Counted from the first letter of the stretch, positions 21,581 through 28,540 are shown. The stretch is DNA of 40,812 nucleotides from a virus (IMGVR_UViG_3300044617_000798:1-40812); one strand, 5' to 3'. The notes: a model not told the origin generated them from the sequence alone. Program-made: numbers and translations.

Positions 21581-22152
21581 GCGCCGGCCTCCTGGTGGGT
21601 GGCTTTCCTGCCTTGCTCGTCGGAGGGCAGGAGCCCGTCAGGGCTTCCGCCCTCAACGGTTCCTTGAGGAACCTTGAGGACAATTGAGGAATAGGGGGCA
21701 CACCCTGTGTGCGCGCTGGACACACCCGGTGACCCCTGCGCGCACACCCCGTGTCCGGAGCGCACACCGGGGGTGACCGGGGGGGGCACGGCTTGTGCCC
21801 GGGTGGTGGACACGGTGTGTGACCGGGGGGGGCACGGCTTGTCACCCCCCTGCGGGACACGGAAGCGGTACTTCTGGCGCTTTCCGGGGTCTGCTGGCCC
21901 GACTTCGAGGATGCCAGCTTCGACAAGCTGGGTAAGCCCGCGACGCACAGTGGTCGGATGCACTCCAGCCATTGTCGCCGCACCACGCACCGACATCCTG
22001 AAGGTGCACTTGCCGTAGTCGGCCCAGCAAAGGGCAATGCCGAACACCAGGCGACCCTCTGAGCGCACGCGAGCTAGGGCTCCACTGCGGATGATCCGCT
22101 CGTGGCGCCTCCGCATTTCGCCTCTGCCGGGCGTTTCGCTTCCTTGCGTCAT
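21577..22152 (-). CDS. HTH replication-initiator-like protein carrying the iterons
   Basis: 191-aa protein starting MTQGSETPGRGEMRRRHERI. Residues ~10-100 form a winged helix-turn-helix (VFGIALCWADYGKCTFRMSV, then AATMAGVHPTTVRRGLTQLV and EAGILEVGPADPGKRQKYRF). The C-terminal half is low-complexity (Pro, Gly, Ser, Cys) and is encoded by the ~23-bp DNA repeats at 21698-21862. Since 23 is not a multiple of three, the repeat is a DNA feature, not a protein repeat. The gene directly follows the DnaB-type helicase. An initiator gene with its origin inside the coding sequence, next to the helicase gene, recalls lambda O/P. Initiator function is inferred. Confidence 0.65.
   Translation of the reverse strand: MTQGSETPGRGEMRRRHERIIRSGALARVRSEGRLVFGIALCWADYGKCTFRMSVRGAATMAGVHPTTVRRGLTQLVEAGILEVGPADPGKRQKYRFRVPQGGDKPCPPRSHTVSTTRAQAVPPPVTPGVRSGHGVCAQGSPGVSSAHTGCAPYSSIVLKVPQGTVEGGSPDGLLPSDEQGRKATHQEAGA
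21661..21863. repeat. Iteron array and adjacent 10-bp repeats (candidate replication origin)
   Basis: Eight degenerate units beginning GCACAC, GACACA or G(G)CACGG start at 21698, 21719, 21742, 21762, 21786, 21809, 21832 and 21856, a spacing of 20-24 bases (about two helical turns). Two of them (21774-21796 and 21820-21842) are perfect 23-base copies exactly 46 apart. Next to them three 10-bp units ending TTGAGGA run from 21661 to 21690. The whole lies inside the HTH/initiator-like gene. Iterons plus a neighbouring less GC-rich stretch are the layout of lambda-type origins. Confidence 0.6.
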
Positions 22153-22155
22153 ATG

Positions 22156-23451
22156 TCACTCCCAGTTGTCAAAGGCCTTCTCGCGGCCAGCAGCAGCGTC
22201 TGTGAACGTCTGTAGGCGACCGTCGAACATCGTGTCAGCGTCGAGACACTGGCCGTGCCTGTTCTTCTTGCAGGCCCACTTCACCGACCGCAGGCCGTCC
22301 TGGTCCTCGCGGTCCTCGGCAACTCCAAGCAGCAGCAGGTCGGCAGCGAAGTCGAGCTCGCTAGATTCCTTGCCGATCGCACCGATCCGCGTCTCGGCAG
22401 ACACGATCTTGGACACGTTGGAGACACCAACTACGGCCACTCCGTGCTCGAGCGACAGCCGTCGCAGGCGACGCACAACGCCATCGATCTCTGCCCGGCG
22501 GTCTTGGGCATCGCCAAGCTCCACCAGCTGCACGTAGTCGATAACGACGAGCTTGGCCTTTGACTGAATTACCTCCGCTTCGATCCGATCAATCGACAGT
22601 GGTGGCTTGACGATCTTGAGCCGGTCTTCAATGTGCATGGCCAGGCTAATGACAGACCCGCGGGCCAGCTCTGTCCGCTGCTCGGCGCTGGACATGCTGA
22701 CGGGTGCCTGTGAGCCGCGAGTGGACCAGTGGCAGACTGCACGCCTGGCAAACGCTTCCAGCGTCATTTCGCCCAGACACCAGATCGCCACGAGGCTGCG
22801 GTCGAACTCCATCGCGCCCAGCAGTAGCTGCAGGGAAAGTGCGCTCTTGCCGACCGATGGCGGGGCAGCCAGTACGGTTAGGCCGCCAACCGGAAACCCA
22901 CCGCCAAGGCGGTCAAATGGATGAAACTGCGTGGGAATGGTCGGCACGGCCTCCATCCGCAGGTACTCGTCCAAGGCATCCTGTAGCGTTGGCGTCCGGC
23001 TGTCGGTCTCAATCGCACTTGCCGCATCCGACACGGCCCGAGCCGCTTCCGATATCTCGGCCGGAGATGCACCGGCTTCCACCAGTGCGGACAGATCTTG
23101 GGCTGCCCTCTCAGCCTGCAGCCGGCTGTAGTCCGCACGCAGCTCGTGGACGTACCTTTCGGCACCCAAACTGTACGCACACAGGTTGGCTGCGCCTTTC
23201 GCCACAACGTCTATCACAACGTCTCTGCACCTTCTGTAGTGCACGTCGCGAGTGATGTCGCTCATTGTGGGCTGCTTACAGACAGCCAGCACGCAACGCA
23301 CTAAGCGAAAAGCGTCGGCAGTGCCTTCACCTACGAACATCTCCGGCTTCAGCTTTGAACAGACACCGCGCCCGCGGTCTGGGTTCTGCAAGGCCAGCTC
23401 ATAAAGAGCTGTCAGCACGTCGAACTCAGTCTGCACTAAAACGTCATTCAT
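22156..23451 (-). CDS. DnaB-type replicative helicase
   Basis: 431-aa protein, start ATG 23451-23449 (MNDVLVQTEFDVLTALYELA), overlapping the zinc-ribbon stop. An N-terminal helical domain is followed by the RecA-like core: FDRLGGGFPVGGLTVLAAPP, Walker A PSVGKSA (residues ~198-204), the Glu strand VAIWCLGEMTLEAFA, Walker B KLVVIDYVQL (~307-316), and a motif-4-like block with VGVSNVSKI and SSELDFAADLLLL. It unwinds DNA at the phage origin; the presumed initiator gene follows four bases later. The family usually measures 430-470 aa, so it is complete. A longer in-frame start at 23754 crosses two other genes and was rejected. Confidence 0.92.
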   Translation of the reverse strand: MNDVLVQTEFDVLTALYELALQNPDRGRGVCSKLKPEMFVGEGTADAFRLVRCVLAVCKQPTMSDITRDVHYRRCRDVVIDVVAKGAANLCAYSLGAERYVHELRADYSRLQAERAAQDLSALVEAGASPAEISEAARAVSDAASAIETDSRTPTLQDALDEYLRMEAVPTIPTQFHPFDRLGGGFPVGGLTVLAAPPSVGKSALSLQLLLGAMEFDRSLVAIWCLGEMTLEAFARRAVCHWSTRGSQAPVSMSSAEQRTELARGSVISLAMHIEDRLKIVKPPLSIDRIEAEVIQSKAKLVVIDYVQLVELGDAQDRRAEIDGVVRRLRRLSLEHGVAVVGVSNVSKIVSAETRIGAIGKESSELDFAADLLLLGVAEDREDQDGLRSVKWACKKNRHGQCLDADTMFDGRLQTFTDAAAGREKAFDNWE

Positions 23452-23630
23452 GATCGGTCTCCAGCAAGATGAGTGTTTCGCGCACATTGCTCGCAGAGCA
23501 CGCCGTAAACAAGACCGCCTTCGCCAACGACGGCCGTGACGGTATCGCTCGGGAACAGCAGGATTGGCTCGAAACACTGATTGCACTGCCACTCGACTGA
23601 ACCATCCGTGTTTGTGATGTATGGTTTCAT
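23448..23630 (-). CDS. Zinc-ribbon microprotein
   Basis: 60-aa protein, start ATG 23630-23628 (MKPYITNTDGSVEWQCNQCF) overlapping the HNH stop; its stop overlaps the helicase start. Two CxxC pairs (CNQC and CEQC, ~35 residues apart) around a beta-rich core form a small zinc ribbon. Its place between an inserted HNH gene and the helicase means it is co-translated with the helicase. Function unknown. Confidence 0.65.
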   Translation of the reverse strand: MKPYITNTDGSVEWQCNQCFEPILLFPSDTVTAVVGEGGLVYGVLCEQCARNTHLAGDRS

Positions 23631-24787
23631 GCGTTGCACTCCTCTTGAATATGCAAGTCGCTGTCGCTCTTCCCGTTGTTGCAGGGGTGGCAAAGAGTCC
23701 ACAGATTCTGCGGAGTTGTCTTTCCGCCCTTAGCGACGGGCACTTTGTGATCAACCTCTAACTGAGCGCCGTCGCTTGCGGTCGCTCCGCAGAGTTGGCA
23801 CCGATAGCGGTCGCGATTGAGAATGAAAAAGCGAAGTCGCTTTGGTGTTGTCTGCCTTGTCGCCTTGCAGGCTGGCTGCCTCGCGATTAGCTCTTCTTTA
23901 CTTTCACGACCAAAGAATCCAGTTGGAACCTTTGACATATCGCGAGGTATTACTACGCACCCAGAGCGAACACGAAGCTCTGGAATCGACCTTCCTGGGC
24001 CAGTGTGAAACAGTGCCAAGTGTGGCATGCGCCAGTGCGGGCACGCCTGCCTCTCGACTTCAAGGTTACGCCCGACATCAAACGAGCGACCTAGTCTCTT
24101 GGCGGCACGCTCTTCTAGCCAACGTTTCCTCGCATCATCTGACGTGGCGTCGTACTCTTCGCGATCTGCCGAAAGAATTGCAGGCGTTATAAGGTCTGTC
24201 CCGCGAGACAAAAGCCCAATAAAAGCAAGCAGGCGGATCAGAAAATTGGTCCTGTGGCTGAACGAAGAACATGCCGCCTGCGAGGTGACGTCGATTGCCG
24301 TGTCTGCGATTACCTCATCCTTTAATGATTGCGGCGCTGCATAGACCCACAGACTCCCGTCCTGATCAAGTGTCTGTATATGACCTGCAAGCTCAATTTT
24401 GCGAGCCAGATATAGCGTTTCTTTGCGGGTGCGATGAAACGCAACCTCAGTCTTTTCAGCAGCATCGGATGGCACTCTAGCAAGCACCGTACGCACGCCG
24501 AACGGCTCGTGCCCCTGCGCGAACCGAAGCAGCAGTCGGCGATGCGGAAACAGAATGTTTCCCCACTTCATGTTTAATGATGTCTTAAGGCACAGCTCGA
24601 CCGCGACAGGGTAGACGTTGTAGTAAGGTCTTTCGTGTGTGAGCCATCCGAGCTCAATTACCCCAAGCAAAGCGGTCATGCCTTCTTCGTCTTTAGTCTG
24701 TGGCTCAAGCATGCAATGCCGGATGTATTCTTCGCTCGTGCCTTTGTAAGCCGGGTCTCGTAGCGTTCTGTAATCGTGAAACCTCAT
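23627..24787 (-). CDS. HNH endonuclease with long N-terminal domain
   Basis: 386-aa protein, start ATG 24787-24785 (MRFHDYRTLRDPAYKGTSEE) with GGAGG five to six bases upstream. The N-terminal ~300 residues have no recognised domain. The C-terminus is a complete HNH nuclease: RFFILNRDRYRCQLCGATAS, then LEVDHKVPVAKGGKTTPQNL (D-H, N) and WTLCHPCNNGKSD. The sequence is visibly more AT-rich than its neighbours and interrupts a replication operon. It is likely a mobile homing-type nuclease; coupling overlaps at both ends show it is integrated into translation of the operon. Confidence 0.85.
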   Translation of the reverse strand: MRFHDYRTLRDPAYKGTSEEYIRHCMLEPQTKDEEGMTALLGVIELGWLTHERPYYNVYPVAVELCLKTSLNMKWGNILFPHRRLLLRFAQGHEPFGVRTVLARVPSDAAEKTEVAFHRTRKETLYLARKIELAGHIQTLDQDGSLWVYAAPQSLKDEVIADTAIDVTSQAACSSFSHRTNFLIRLLAFIGLLSRGTDLITPAILSADREEYDATSDDARKRWLEERAAKRLGRSFDVGRNLEVERQACPHWRMPHLALFHTGPGRSIPELRVRSGCVVIPRDMSKVPTGFFGRESKEELIARQPACKATRQTTPKRLRFFILNRDRYRCQLCGATASDGAQLEVDHKVPVAKGGKTTPQNLWTLCHPCNNGKSDSDLHIQEECNA

Positions 24788-25104
24788 GTCCCCCTCCATT
24801 CCCTCTCGCCCCTACCGCTCGAGCTCGTCACCGTCCTGCCCGTCTCCACGATCCTGCCGGCCTTGGCCAGCTCGTGGATCCGCTTGCCGATCTGGTGCGG
24901 CAGCAGGCCGCACCGCGCCGCAATCCCGCTGGCCCCGGCCGGGCCGTCGAGCAGTGCCGCGAGGATCTGCCGCTGATGCCGTGTCGCCAGCCCACAGGCC
25001 TGTGCCGCAGCCGCGTGCGATGTCGCAGGGTCTGATGCCCTGGCTGCTACAAACAGCGGCAGGGCCTCCTCGATCGGCGGCGTTATGTAGTGCGGTCTGA
25101 TCAT
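24784..25104 (-). CDS. Winged-helix DNA-binding protein
   Basis: 106-aa protein starting MIRPHYITPPIEEALPLFVA. The core RHQRQILAALLDGPAGASGI, then AARCGLLPHQIGKRIHELAK and AGRIVETGRTVTSSSGR is a MarR/LexA-like winged helix, as used in phage gene-regulation proteins with the 'DPATSHAAA' signature (ASDPATSHAAAAQ near residue 24). The start is preceded by GGAGTAACGCAA. Its stop overlaps the HNH start. Probable transcription or replication regulator; target unknown. Confidence 0.75.
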   Translation of the reverse strand: MIRPHYITPPIEEALPLFVAARASDPATSHAAAAQACGLATRHQRQILAALLDGPAGASGIAARCGLLPHQIGKRIHELAKAGRIVETGRTVTSSSGRGEREWRGT

Positions 25105-25136
25105 TTGCGTTACTCCAAGCGTTTGTATTGGCCCGG

Positions 25137-25274
25137 TTACGCCGGGCAGGCGGCTCGGTCACCGGGGAAGGCTTCCCAGCCCGAACTGCGGTGGTATGGC
25201 GTCACGCCCGCGAGACGACCCATACGGCGGATGCAGACGCCGCTGCGGCCAGGGTGGGCCGGTCCGTCGATCAC
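25137..25274 (-). CDS. Possible 45-aa coupled ORF
   Basis: A GTG at 25274-25272 overlaps the stop of the secreted-protein gene (GTGA). The frame reads MIDGPAHPGRSGVCIRRMGR and ends at TAA 25139-25137, filling most of a 166-base gap. A short GC hairpin (25131-25136 with 25142-25147) covers its stop. Coupling is as in other genes here, but no family is recognised, so it may be spurious. Confidence 0.35.
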   Translation of the reverse strand: MIDGPAHPGRSGVCIRRMGRLAGVTPYHRSSGWEAFPGDRAACPA

Positions 25275-25585
25275 TCGTAGCGGATCACTGCGAACCAACC
25301 GCGAGGGCCGCGGGCGACGCCTCGTTCGACAATGCGGTAGCGCCCACGCTGGGCGTCCTGGTAGAAGCAGCAGCTGCGGAACGCAGCGTCCGGCGAGCTC
25401 GAGGAGAAGCCGATTCCCTCCCGACGGCCTCCAGCCCTGCCGCAATGCGCCAGCACGCCGGTACGGGCCATACGCTCGGCCGCTTCCTGCGCCGACACGA
25501 TCGTCGTTACCGTGATCACCTGCTCGGCCTTGGCCGTGGCAGCACAGCACGACAGCACACAAACCATCAACATTGCGAATCTCAT
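25271..25585 (-). CDS. Secreted small protein
   Basis: 104-aa protein with a strong Shine-Dalgarno (AAGGAGG, seven bases before ATG 25585-25583). N-terminus MRFAMLMVCVLSCCAATAKA is a classic signal peptide with an AKA cleavage site before EQ. The mature part (~84 aa) starts with beta-prone QVITVTTIVSAQEAAERMAR and has cysteines in LAHCGR and RSCCFYQ and a basic end (GRYRIVERGVARGPRGW). A secreted protein inside an early replication operon is unusual and suggests an envelope role such as superinfection exclusion. Function unknown. Confidence 0.7.
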   Translation of the reverse strand: MRFAMLMVCVLSCCAATAKAEQVITVTTIVSAQEAAERMARTGVLAHCGRAGGRREGIGFSSSSPDAAFRSCCFYQDAQRGRYRIVERGVARGPRGWFAVIRYE

Positions 25586-25654
25586 GTAGATCCCTCCTTG
25601 GAACCATCGAACCAGGGCAACACGCCCACCAACGTCTCGCTGTTTGTCAGTCTT

Positions 25655-25879
25655 CTAGTCGCCGGTCCAAACCGGCCCGTTCCGGCCCGACCGGTCGTAT
25701 TCCTGCTGGCACACTCGCTGGTGCGACTCCAAGAGTTTTTCGAGCCAACCGACGAAGTCCTGACCCGTAAGGTGTTGGTGCACCTTTCCCGGCGGCTCGA
25801 CCGCTGCGGCAATCCGCTCGGCGTTGTGTTTCAGCCATCTCCGTGCCAGCCAGACGTGCCCCGGATCTGCGAGCGTCAT
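25655..25879 (-). CDS. Hypothetical protein
   Basis: 74-aa protein starting MTLADPGHVWLARRWLKHNA, with ATG overlapping the SSB-like stop (ATGA). Helical, with aromatic-rich segments (QDFVGWLEKLLESHQRVCQQ). No family recognised. Coupling to the SSB-like gene suggests a link to recombination or replication. Confidence 0.6.
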   Translation of the reverse strand: MTLADPGHVWLARRWLKHNAERIAAAVEPPGKVHQHLTGQDFVGWLEKLLESHQRVCQQEYDRSGRNGPVWTGD

Positions 25880-26415
25880 GCCGCACCGCCGATCACGCTG
25901 GCGATCAACGCCACGAGCCAGGCGAACGGGATGTCGTCGGAGCCGATCGCAGGCGACGCCGCCCGCACCCGTGCTGCCGGAGTTCGTGCCGGCTTGGCGG
26001 CCTGCGGCTGCACAGGCCCAGGCAGGTACTTCTTGATCACGGCGCTGACCTTGCCCGCCTTGCTCGTGTAGTGCTCGACCATGGCGATCACCACCTGGCC
26101 GAGCACGGCCTCGGGCGACACTCGCAGCGTGTTCCCGTCGGCCTCTAGGCCGATGGCCTTGGCCAACTCGGCACCCATGTAGGGCCTGTGCTTGGGCAGG
26201 TCGTGGTAGATGTGCTTGTGGGTGGCGTCGAGCTCGAGCCGCAGCTTCAGGCAGATGCCGTCAGGGTTGACCTTCTCATCCGTCTTCCACTGGTTCGGGC
26301 CGACCTCGGCCGACACGATCTTCAGCCGGTGCGTGCCGACCGGGACGATGTCGTACTCCTCGGGCCTCGTGCCGTGTACGTCCGCCGCATCGTCCATCGT
26401 CCATTCGATATCCAT
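25876..26415 (-). CDS. SSB-like ssDNA-binding protein (DUF669-type)
   Basis: 179-aa protein, start ATG 26415-26413 with AGGA eight bases upstream (MDIEWTMDDAADVHGTRPEE). A strand-rich first half (EYDIVPVGTHRLKIVSAEVG, then CLKLRLELDATHKHIYHDLP) and a middle helix (MGAELAKAIGLEADG) are followed by a basic, Pro/Ala linker and the acidic tip DDIPF. In SSB proteins DDIPF-type tips end the chain and bind replication partners. Here the chain continues AWLVALIASVIGGAA, a hydrophobic extension. The gene follows a Sak4-like ATPase, which typically partners with an SSB. Family call is moderate; the tail is a genuine oddity. Confidence 0.65.
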   Translation of the reverse strand: MDIEWTMDDAADVHGTRPEEYDIVPVGTHRLKIVSAEVGPNQWKTDEKVNPDGICLKLRLELDATHKHIYHDLPKHRPYMGAELAKAIGLEADGNTLRVSPEAVLGQVVIAMVEHYTSKAGKVSAVIKKYLPGPVQPQAAKPARTPAARVRAASPAIGSDDIPFAWLVALIASVIGGAA

Positions 26416-26467
26416 ATCGTCCGTCCTCTCCTGTGGTGGTTTCTTCCGCTTCATCGATGCCCAAGAG

Positions 26468-27424
26468 TCATGCCACGCCATTCGCCACCTCCGGCTCGAT
26501 CTGCTGGTGGCGTATGGTGATTTGCTTGTCGAGCCGCGCCCGCTGAGTGGGCGACAGCTCGCCGGTCGACACAGCCTCGTCCGCCTCATCGCCGATGGTG
26601 CCGAGCTCCTCGACGGTGGCCGCGGTGTTCACGCGATCAAGCCAGCCGCCTCGGGCAGGCTGGCCGGCCCCTGTACCGCCGGTAGCGTCGGCAGTTCTTG
26701 CTGGCGTCGGCGCCGACGCCACAGGGGACGGGAGCCCGCCGGCCAGCCAGTCGGCCAGCCGTTTGCCGGTATCCACGGTGATTGGCTTGGGATCGCCAGA
26801 GAACAAGCCGGTGCGATCCTTGGACGCGACGGCAAAGTGGCCGTCGTGAACCAAGCTGAGGCAAGTCGTGAACTCGTACTCGACGCCGTCCCTGGTCTCC
26901 GCCTTCATGCCGAGTTTCACCACTTTGGTGCGGCCACCCTCGTTCACCTGGGCGGTCTCAGTCTTGCTGCGTGTGGTCGCGATGATGTGGGCAGACGACC
27001 GCAGCATCCTGTCGATGAACGCCCGGTGCCGCGGCGTGATCTCGCTATAGGCCGACCAGGTGTTTCCCTTGAACTTGGCCCTGGCAATCTCGTCGACCAG
27101 CTCAAGGCAGCCGCCTTTTCCGTTCCACTCGTGCGAGATGGAATCGATAATGATGCAGTCGGCTCCAGCCTGCTCGGCAGCCTCGATGGCCTCGATGTAT
27201 CTCTCGGGCGTGAACGGCGGCGAAAGGTCGATCACGTCGAACGGAAGGATGGAGTCGTAGAGGTCCGACGATCCCTGTTCGGTGTCGATAACGATGACGT
27301 GCTGACAGCCAAGTCCCTTGGTAACTGTCAGGCCACCGTACGTCTTGCCTGATCCGCTTGGGCCTTCCAACAAAAGCCGCAGTTTTGTGGCACTGCGACG
27401 GGCCTTTCTGATGTTCACTGTCAT
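26468..27424 (-). CDS. Sak4-like RecA-fold ATPase (phage recombination)
   Basis: 318-aa protein, start ATG 27424-27422 with AAAGGA about six bases upstream (MTVNIRKARRSATKLRLLLE). Walker A is GPSGSGKT (residues 21-28), Walker B ADCIIIDSI (88-96), and SHEWNGKGGCLELVDEI and the later IIATTRSKTE complete the AAA_24/Sak4 arrangement. After the core come a KKA-like linker and helical end. Such proteins pair with an SSB and promote single-strand annealing or RecA-like repair during phage replication. The next gene is SSB-like, in agreement. An upstream ATG at 27469 is out of reach of the Shine-Dalgarno. Confidence 0.8.
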   Translation of the reverse strand: MTVNIRKARRSATKLRLLLEGPSGSGKTYGGLTVTKGLGCQHVIVIDTEQGSSDLYDSILPFDVIDLSPPFTPERYIEAIEAAEQAGADCIIIDSISHEWNGKGGCLELVDEIARAKFKGNTWSAYSEITPRHRAFIDRMLRSSAHIIATTRSKTETAQVNEGGRTKVVKLGMKAETRDGVEYEFTTCLSLVHDGHFAVASKDRTGLFSGDPKPITVDTGKRLADWLAGGLPSPVASAPTPARTADATGGTGAGQPARGGWLDRVNTAATVEELGTIGDEADEAVSTGELSPTQRARLDKQITIRHQQIEPEVANGVA

Positions 27425-27564
27425 TTCCGTGTCCTTTCGTGTTTCGCGAATCTGGAACCCGCTCCGCATCCTGCTCGGCGGGCATTACTGTGCGTCCTTG
27501 CTTCTGGCGACTCCGTCGCCGCTCCTTCCGACCAACGGTTCCACCGCTGGCCGTTCCTGTGCGA

Positions 27565-27810
27565 TTACCAGGGCAGTACGTTGCCCTCGGGCCACGCCCG
27601 CGGGTCGACCTCCACGATGTCGTCGGCGGTCTCGACGAGCAGCTTGCCGTTGTGGTGGCCGATCACATCGCCGTCGTCGAACGAGCTCTGAGGCCAGCCG
27701 GCGAGGCGAAAGGTGACTCCCGTGCCGATGGCAAAGGCGTTCACGTCGCTGCCGTAGGTTTCTGACATCCCGGCGACGGCTCCGGCGTATTCACGATCAT
27801 GAGCATCCAT
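27565..27810 (-). CDS. Small early protein
   Basis: 81-aa protein. AAGGAG is nine bases from ATG 27810-27808 but abuts the alternative ATG 27819, so the start is MDAHDREYAGAVAGMSETYG. A beta-rich middle follows (AFAIGTGVTFRLAGWPQSSF) and an acidic end (KLLVETADDIVEVDPR). No family recognised. It is the first gene after promoter P1 in the early operon. Confidence 0.6.
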   Translation of the reverse strand: MDAHDREYAGAVAGMSETYGSDVNAFAIGTGVTFRLAGWPQSSFDDGDVIGHHNGKLLVETADDIVEVDPRAWPEGNVLPW

Positions 27811-27964
27811 GTGGGTCATCTCCTTCTGTGTTGGGGCAAAGATATACGGCTGTCCAGTTGCTGGCAATCTAGTGGTCAGGCATTCCAGTTGGCGAAATGA
27901 GGACTAGAAACTTCGTCCATCGGTCGTGGCTTTGCGTGTGCCGCTAACGTCACTTGGTTGCGAG

Positions 27965-27992
27965 AGAGTACGGATAGCGTTACTTCTGTCAA
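27965..27992 (-). promoter_or_regulatory. Promoter P1 (early operon)
   Basis: On the minus strand: -35 TTGACA (27992-27987), 16-base spacer, -10 TACTCT (27970-27965). The spacer contains AAGTAACGCTA, shared with P2. Transcription would start near 27958 and give a ~150-base leader before 27810. Confidence 0.6.
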
Positions 27993-28132
27993 GCAAGAAA
28001 TCTTGCAAGCGTGGAAACAACGAGGTCAATGCACTTGGCGATCGCCTGGGCCAGGTCCGAGTCGGTGCCCAGCTGCTGGCCGAGGCGGATGAACACGAGG
28101 GCTTGAATCAGCCGGTCGAGGTGTCGTTTCAT
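27989..28132 (-). CDS. 47-aa early microprotein
   Basis: ATG 28132-28130 is preceded by AAGGAGG eight bases upstream, one of the best Shine-Dalgarno sequences in the window, and promoter P2 lies ~40 bases further up. The product reads MKRHLDRLIQALVFIRLGQQ and ends STLARFLA: two amphipathic helices with a Leu/Ile face, possibly a small helical regulator. It fills most of the 27811-28242 interval. No family recognised. Confidence 0.65.
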   Translation of the reverse strand: MKRHLDRLIQALVFIRLGQQLGTDSDLAQAIAKCIDLVVSTLARFLA

Positions 28133-28171
28133 CGCTTGGCCCTCCTTGGCCGGAAGAATCCTGTGTGCCCT

Positions 28172-28199
28172 AGTGTAGCGTTATCGTTACTTTGTGCAA
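28172..28199 (-). promoter_or_regulatory. Promoter P2 (47-aa gene)
   Basis: Minus strand: TTGCAC (28199-28194), 16-base spacer, TACACT (28177-28172). The spacer has AAGTAACGATAACGC, holding two overlapping copies of the GTAACGCTA-like element found in P1 and P3. Start of transcription would be near 28165, 33 bases before the 47-aa gene. Confidence 0.6.
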
Positions 28200-28242
28200 G
28201 GGCTCTTGAGGAGATTTCTTTGGGTGCGGCTTTCCTCGAGGA

Positions 28243-28506
28243 TTACGAGGGCTTCCGCTTGCGGCTGGGCTTGGGTGCCGCCGGCTTCTCAGCTCGCCTG
28301 CCCACAGAGCGGGTGGACAGGCTGGCCTTGAGTGCCACCGCGTCGGCCCGCTTGACCAGCCAGGCCCGCTGTCCGGCCTTCCAGCCGGTCAGCCGGGGAT
28401 CCTCGGCAATCAAGAGCCGCCGGATGTAGCCCTCGGTGCAGCCGCAGAGCTTCACTGCTTCGGCGACTGTGATCCATTCTTTGTCTGGCGAGGCCACGGC
28501 AATCAT
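28243..28506 (-). CDS. Excisionase / AlpA-like HTH protein
   Basis: 87-aa protein, ATG 28506-28504 (MIAVASPDKEWITVAEAVKL). EWITVAEAVKLCGCTEGYIR is a MerR/Xis-type helix-turn-helix ('..YLTVSEAA...GCS..TIRR' pattern) followed by a wing (LTGWKAGQRAWLVKRADA) and a Lys/Arg-rich tail (KPSRKRKPS). It is divergent to the integrase across a regulatory gap, the usual place for an excisionase. Promoter P3 ends six bases before the ATG, so the mRNA may be leaderless. A GTG at 28497 has AGGA nine bases upstream and is the alternative start. It may also be the control-region regulator. Confidence 0.7.
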   Translation of the reverse strand: MIAVASPDKEWITVAEAVKLCGCTEGYIRRLLIAEDPRLTGWKAGQRAWLVKRADAVALKASLSTRSVGRRAEKPAAPKPSRKRKPS

Positions 28507-28512
28507 TCCTGC

Positions 28513-28540
28513 AATGTAACGCTAGCGGTTCTAGTGTCAA
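28513..28540 (-). promoter_or_regulatory. Promoter P3 (excisionase gene, possible leaderless start)
   Basis: Minus strand: consensus -35 TTGACA (28540-28535), 16-base spacer CTAGAACCGCTAGCGT, -10 TACATT (28518-28513). The expected start site falls on the ATG at 28506. The spacer/-10 boundary carries TAGCGTTAC, the reverse complement of the element in P1 and P2. Confidence 0.6.

Noticed and set aside
21661-21863. CRISPR-like array
   Set aside because: Units are degenerate, only 20-24 bases apart and have no unique spacers. The layout is that of iterons.
21120-22037. 305-codon minus-strand frame ending in the LexA-like domain
   Set aside because: The N-terminal two-thirds run out of frame through the initiator-like and BPSL0761-like genes. 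A coupled ATG at 21359 gives the compact LexA-type domain.
25131-25147. Intrinsic terminator in the 25.1-25.3 kb gap
   Set aside because: The stem is only 6 bp and no T run follows on the coding strand.
26210-27352. 380-codon plus-strand open frame opposite the Sak4-like gene
   Set aside because: Walker motifs and ribosome site define the minus-strand gene; the plus frame is a shadow.
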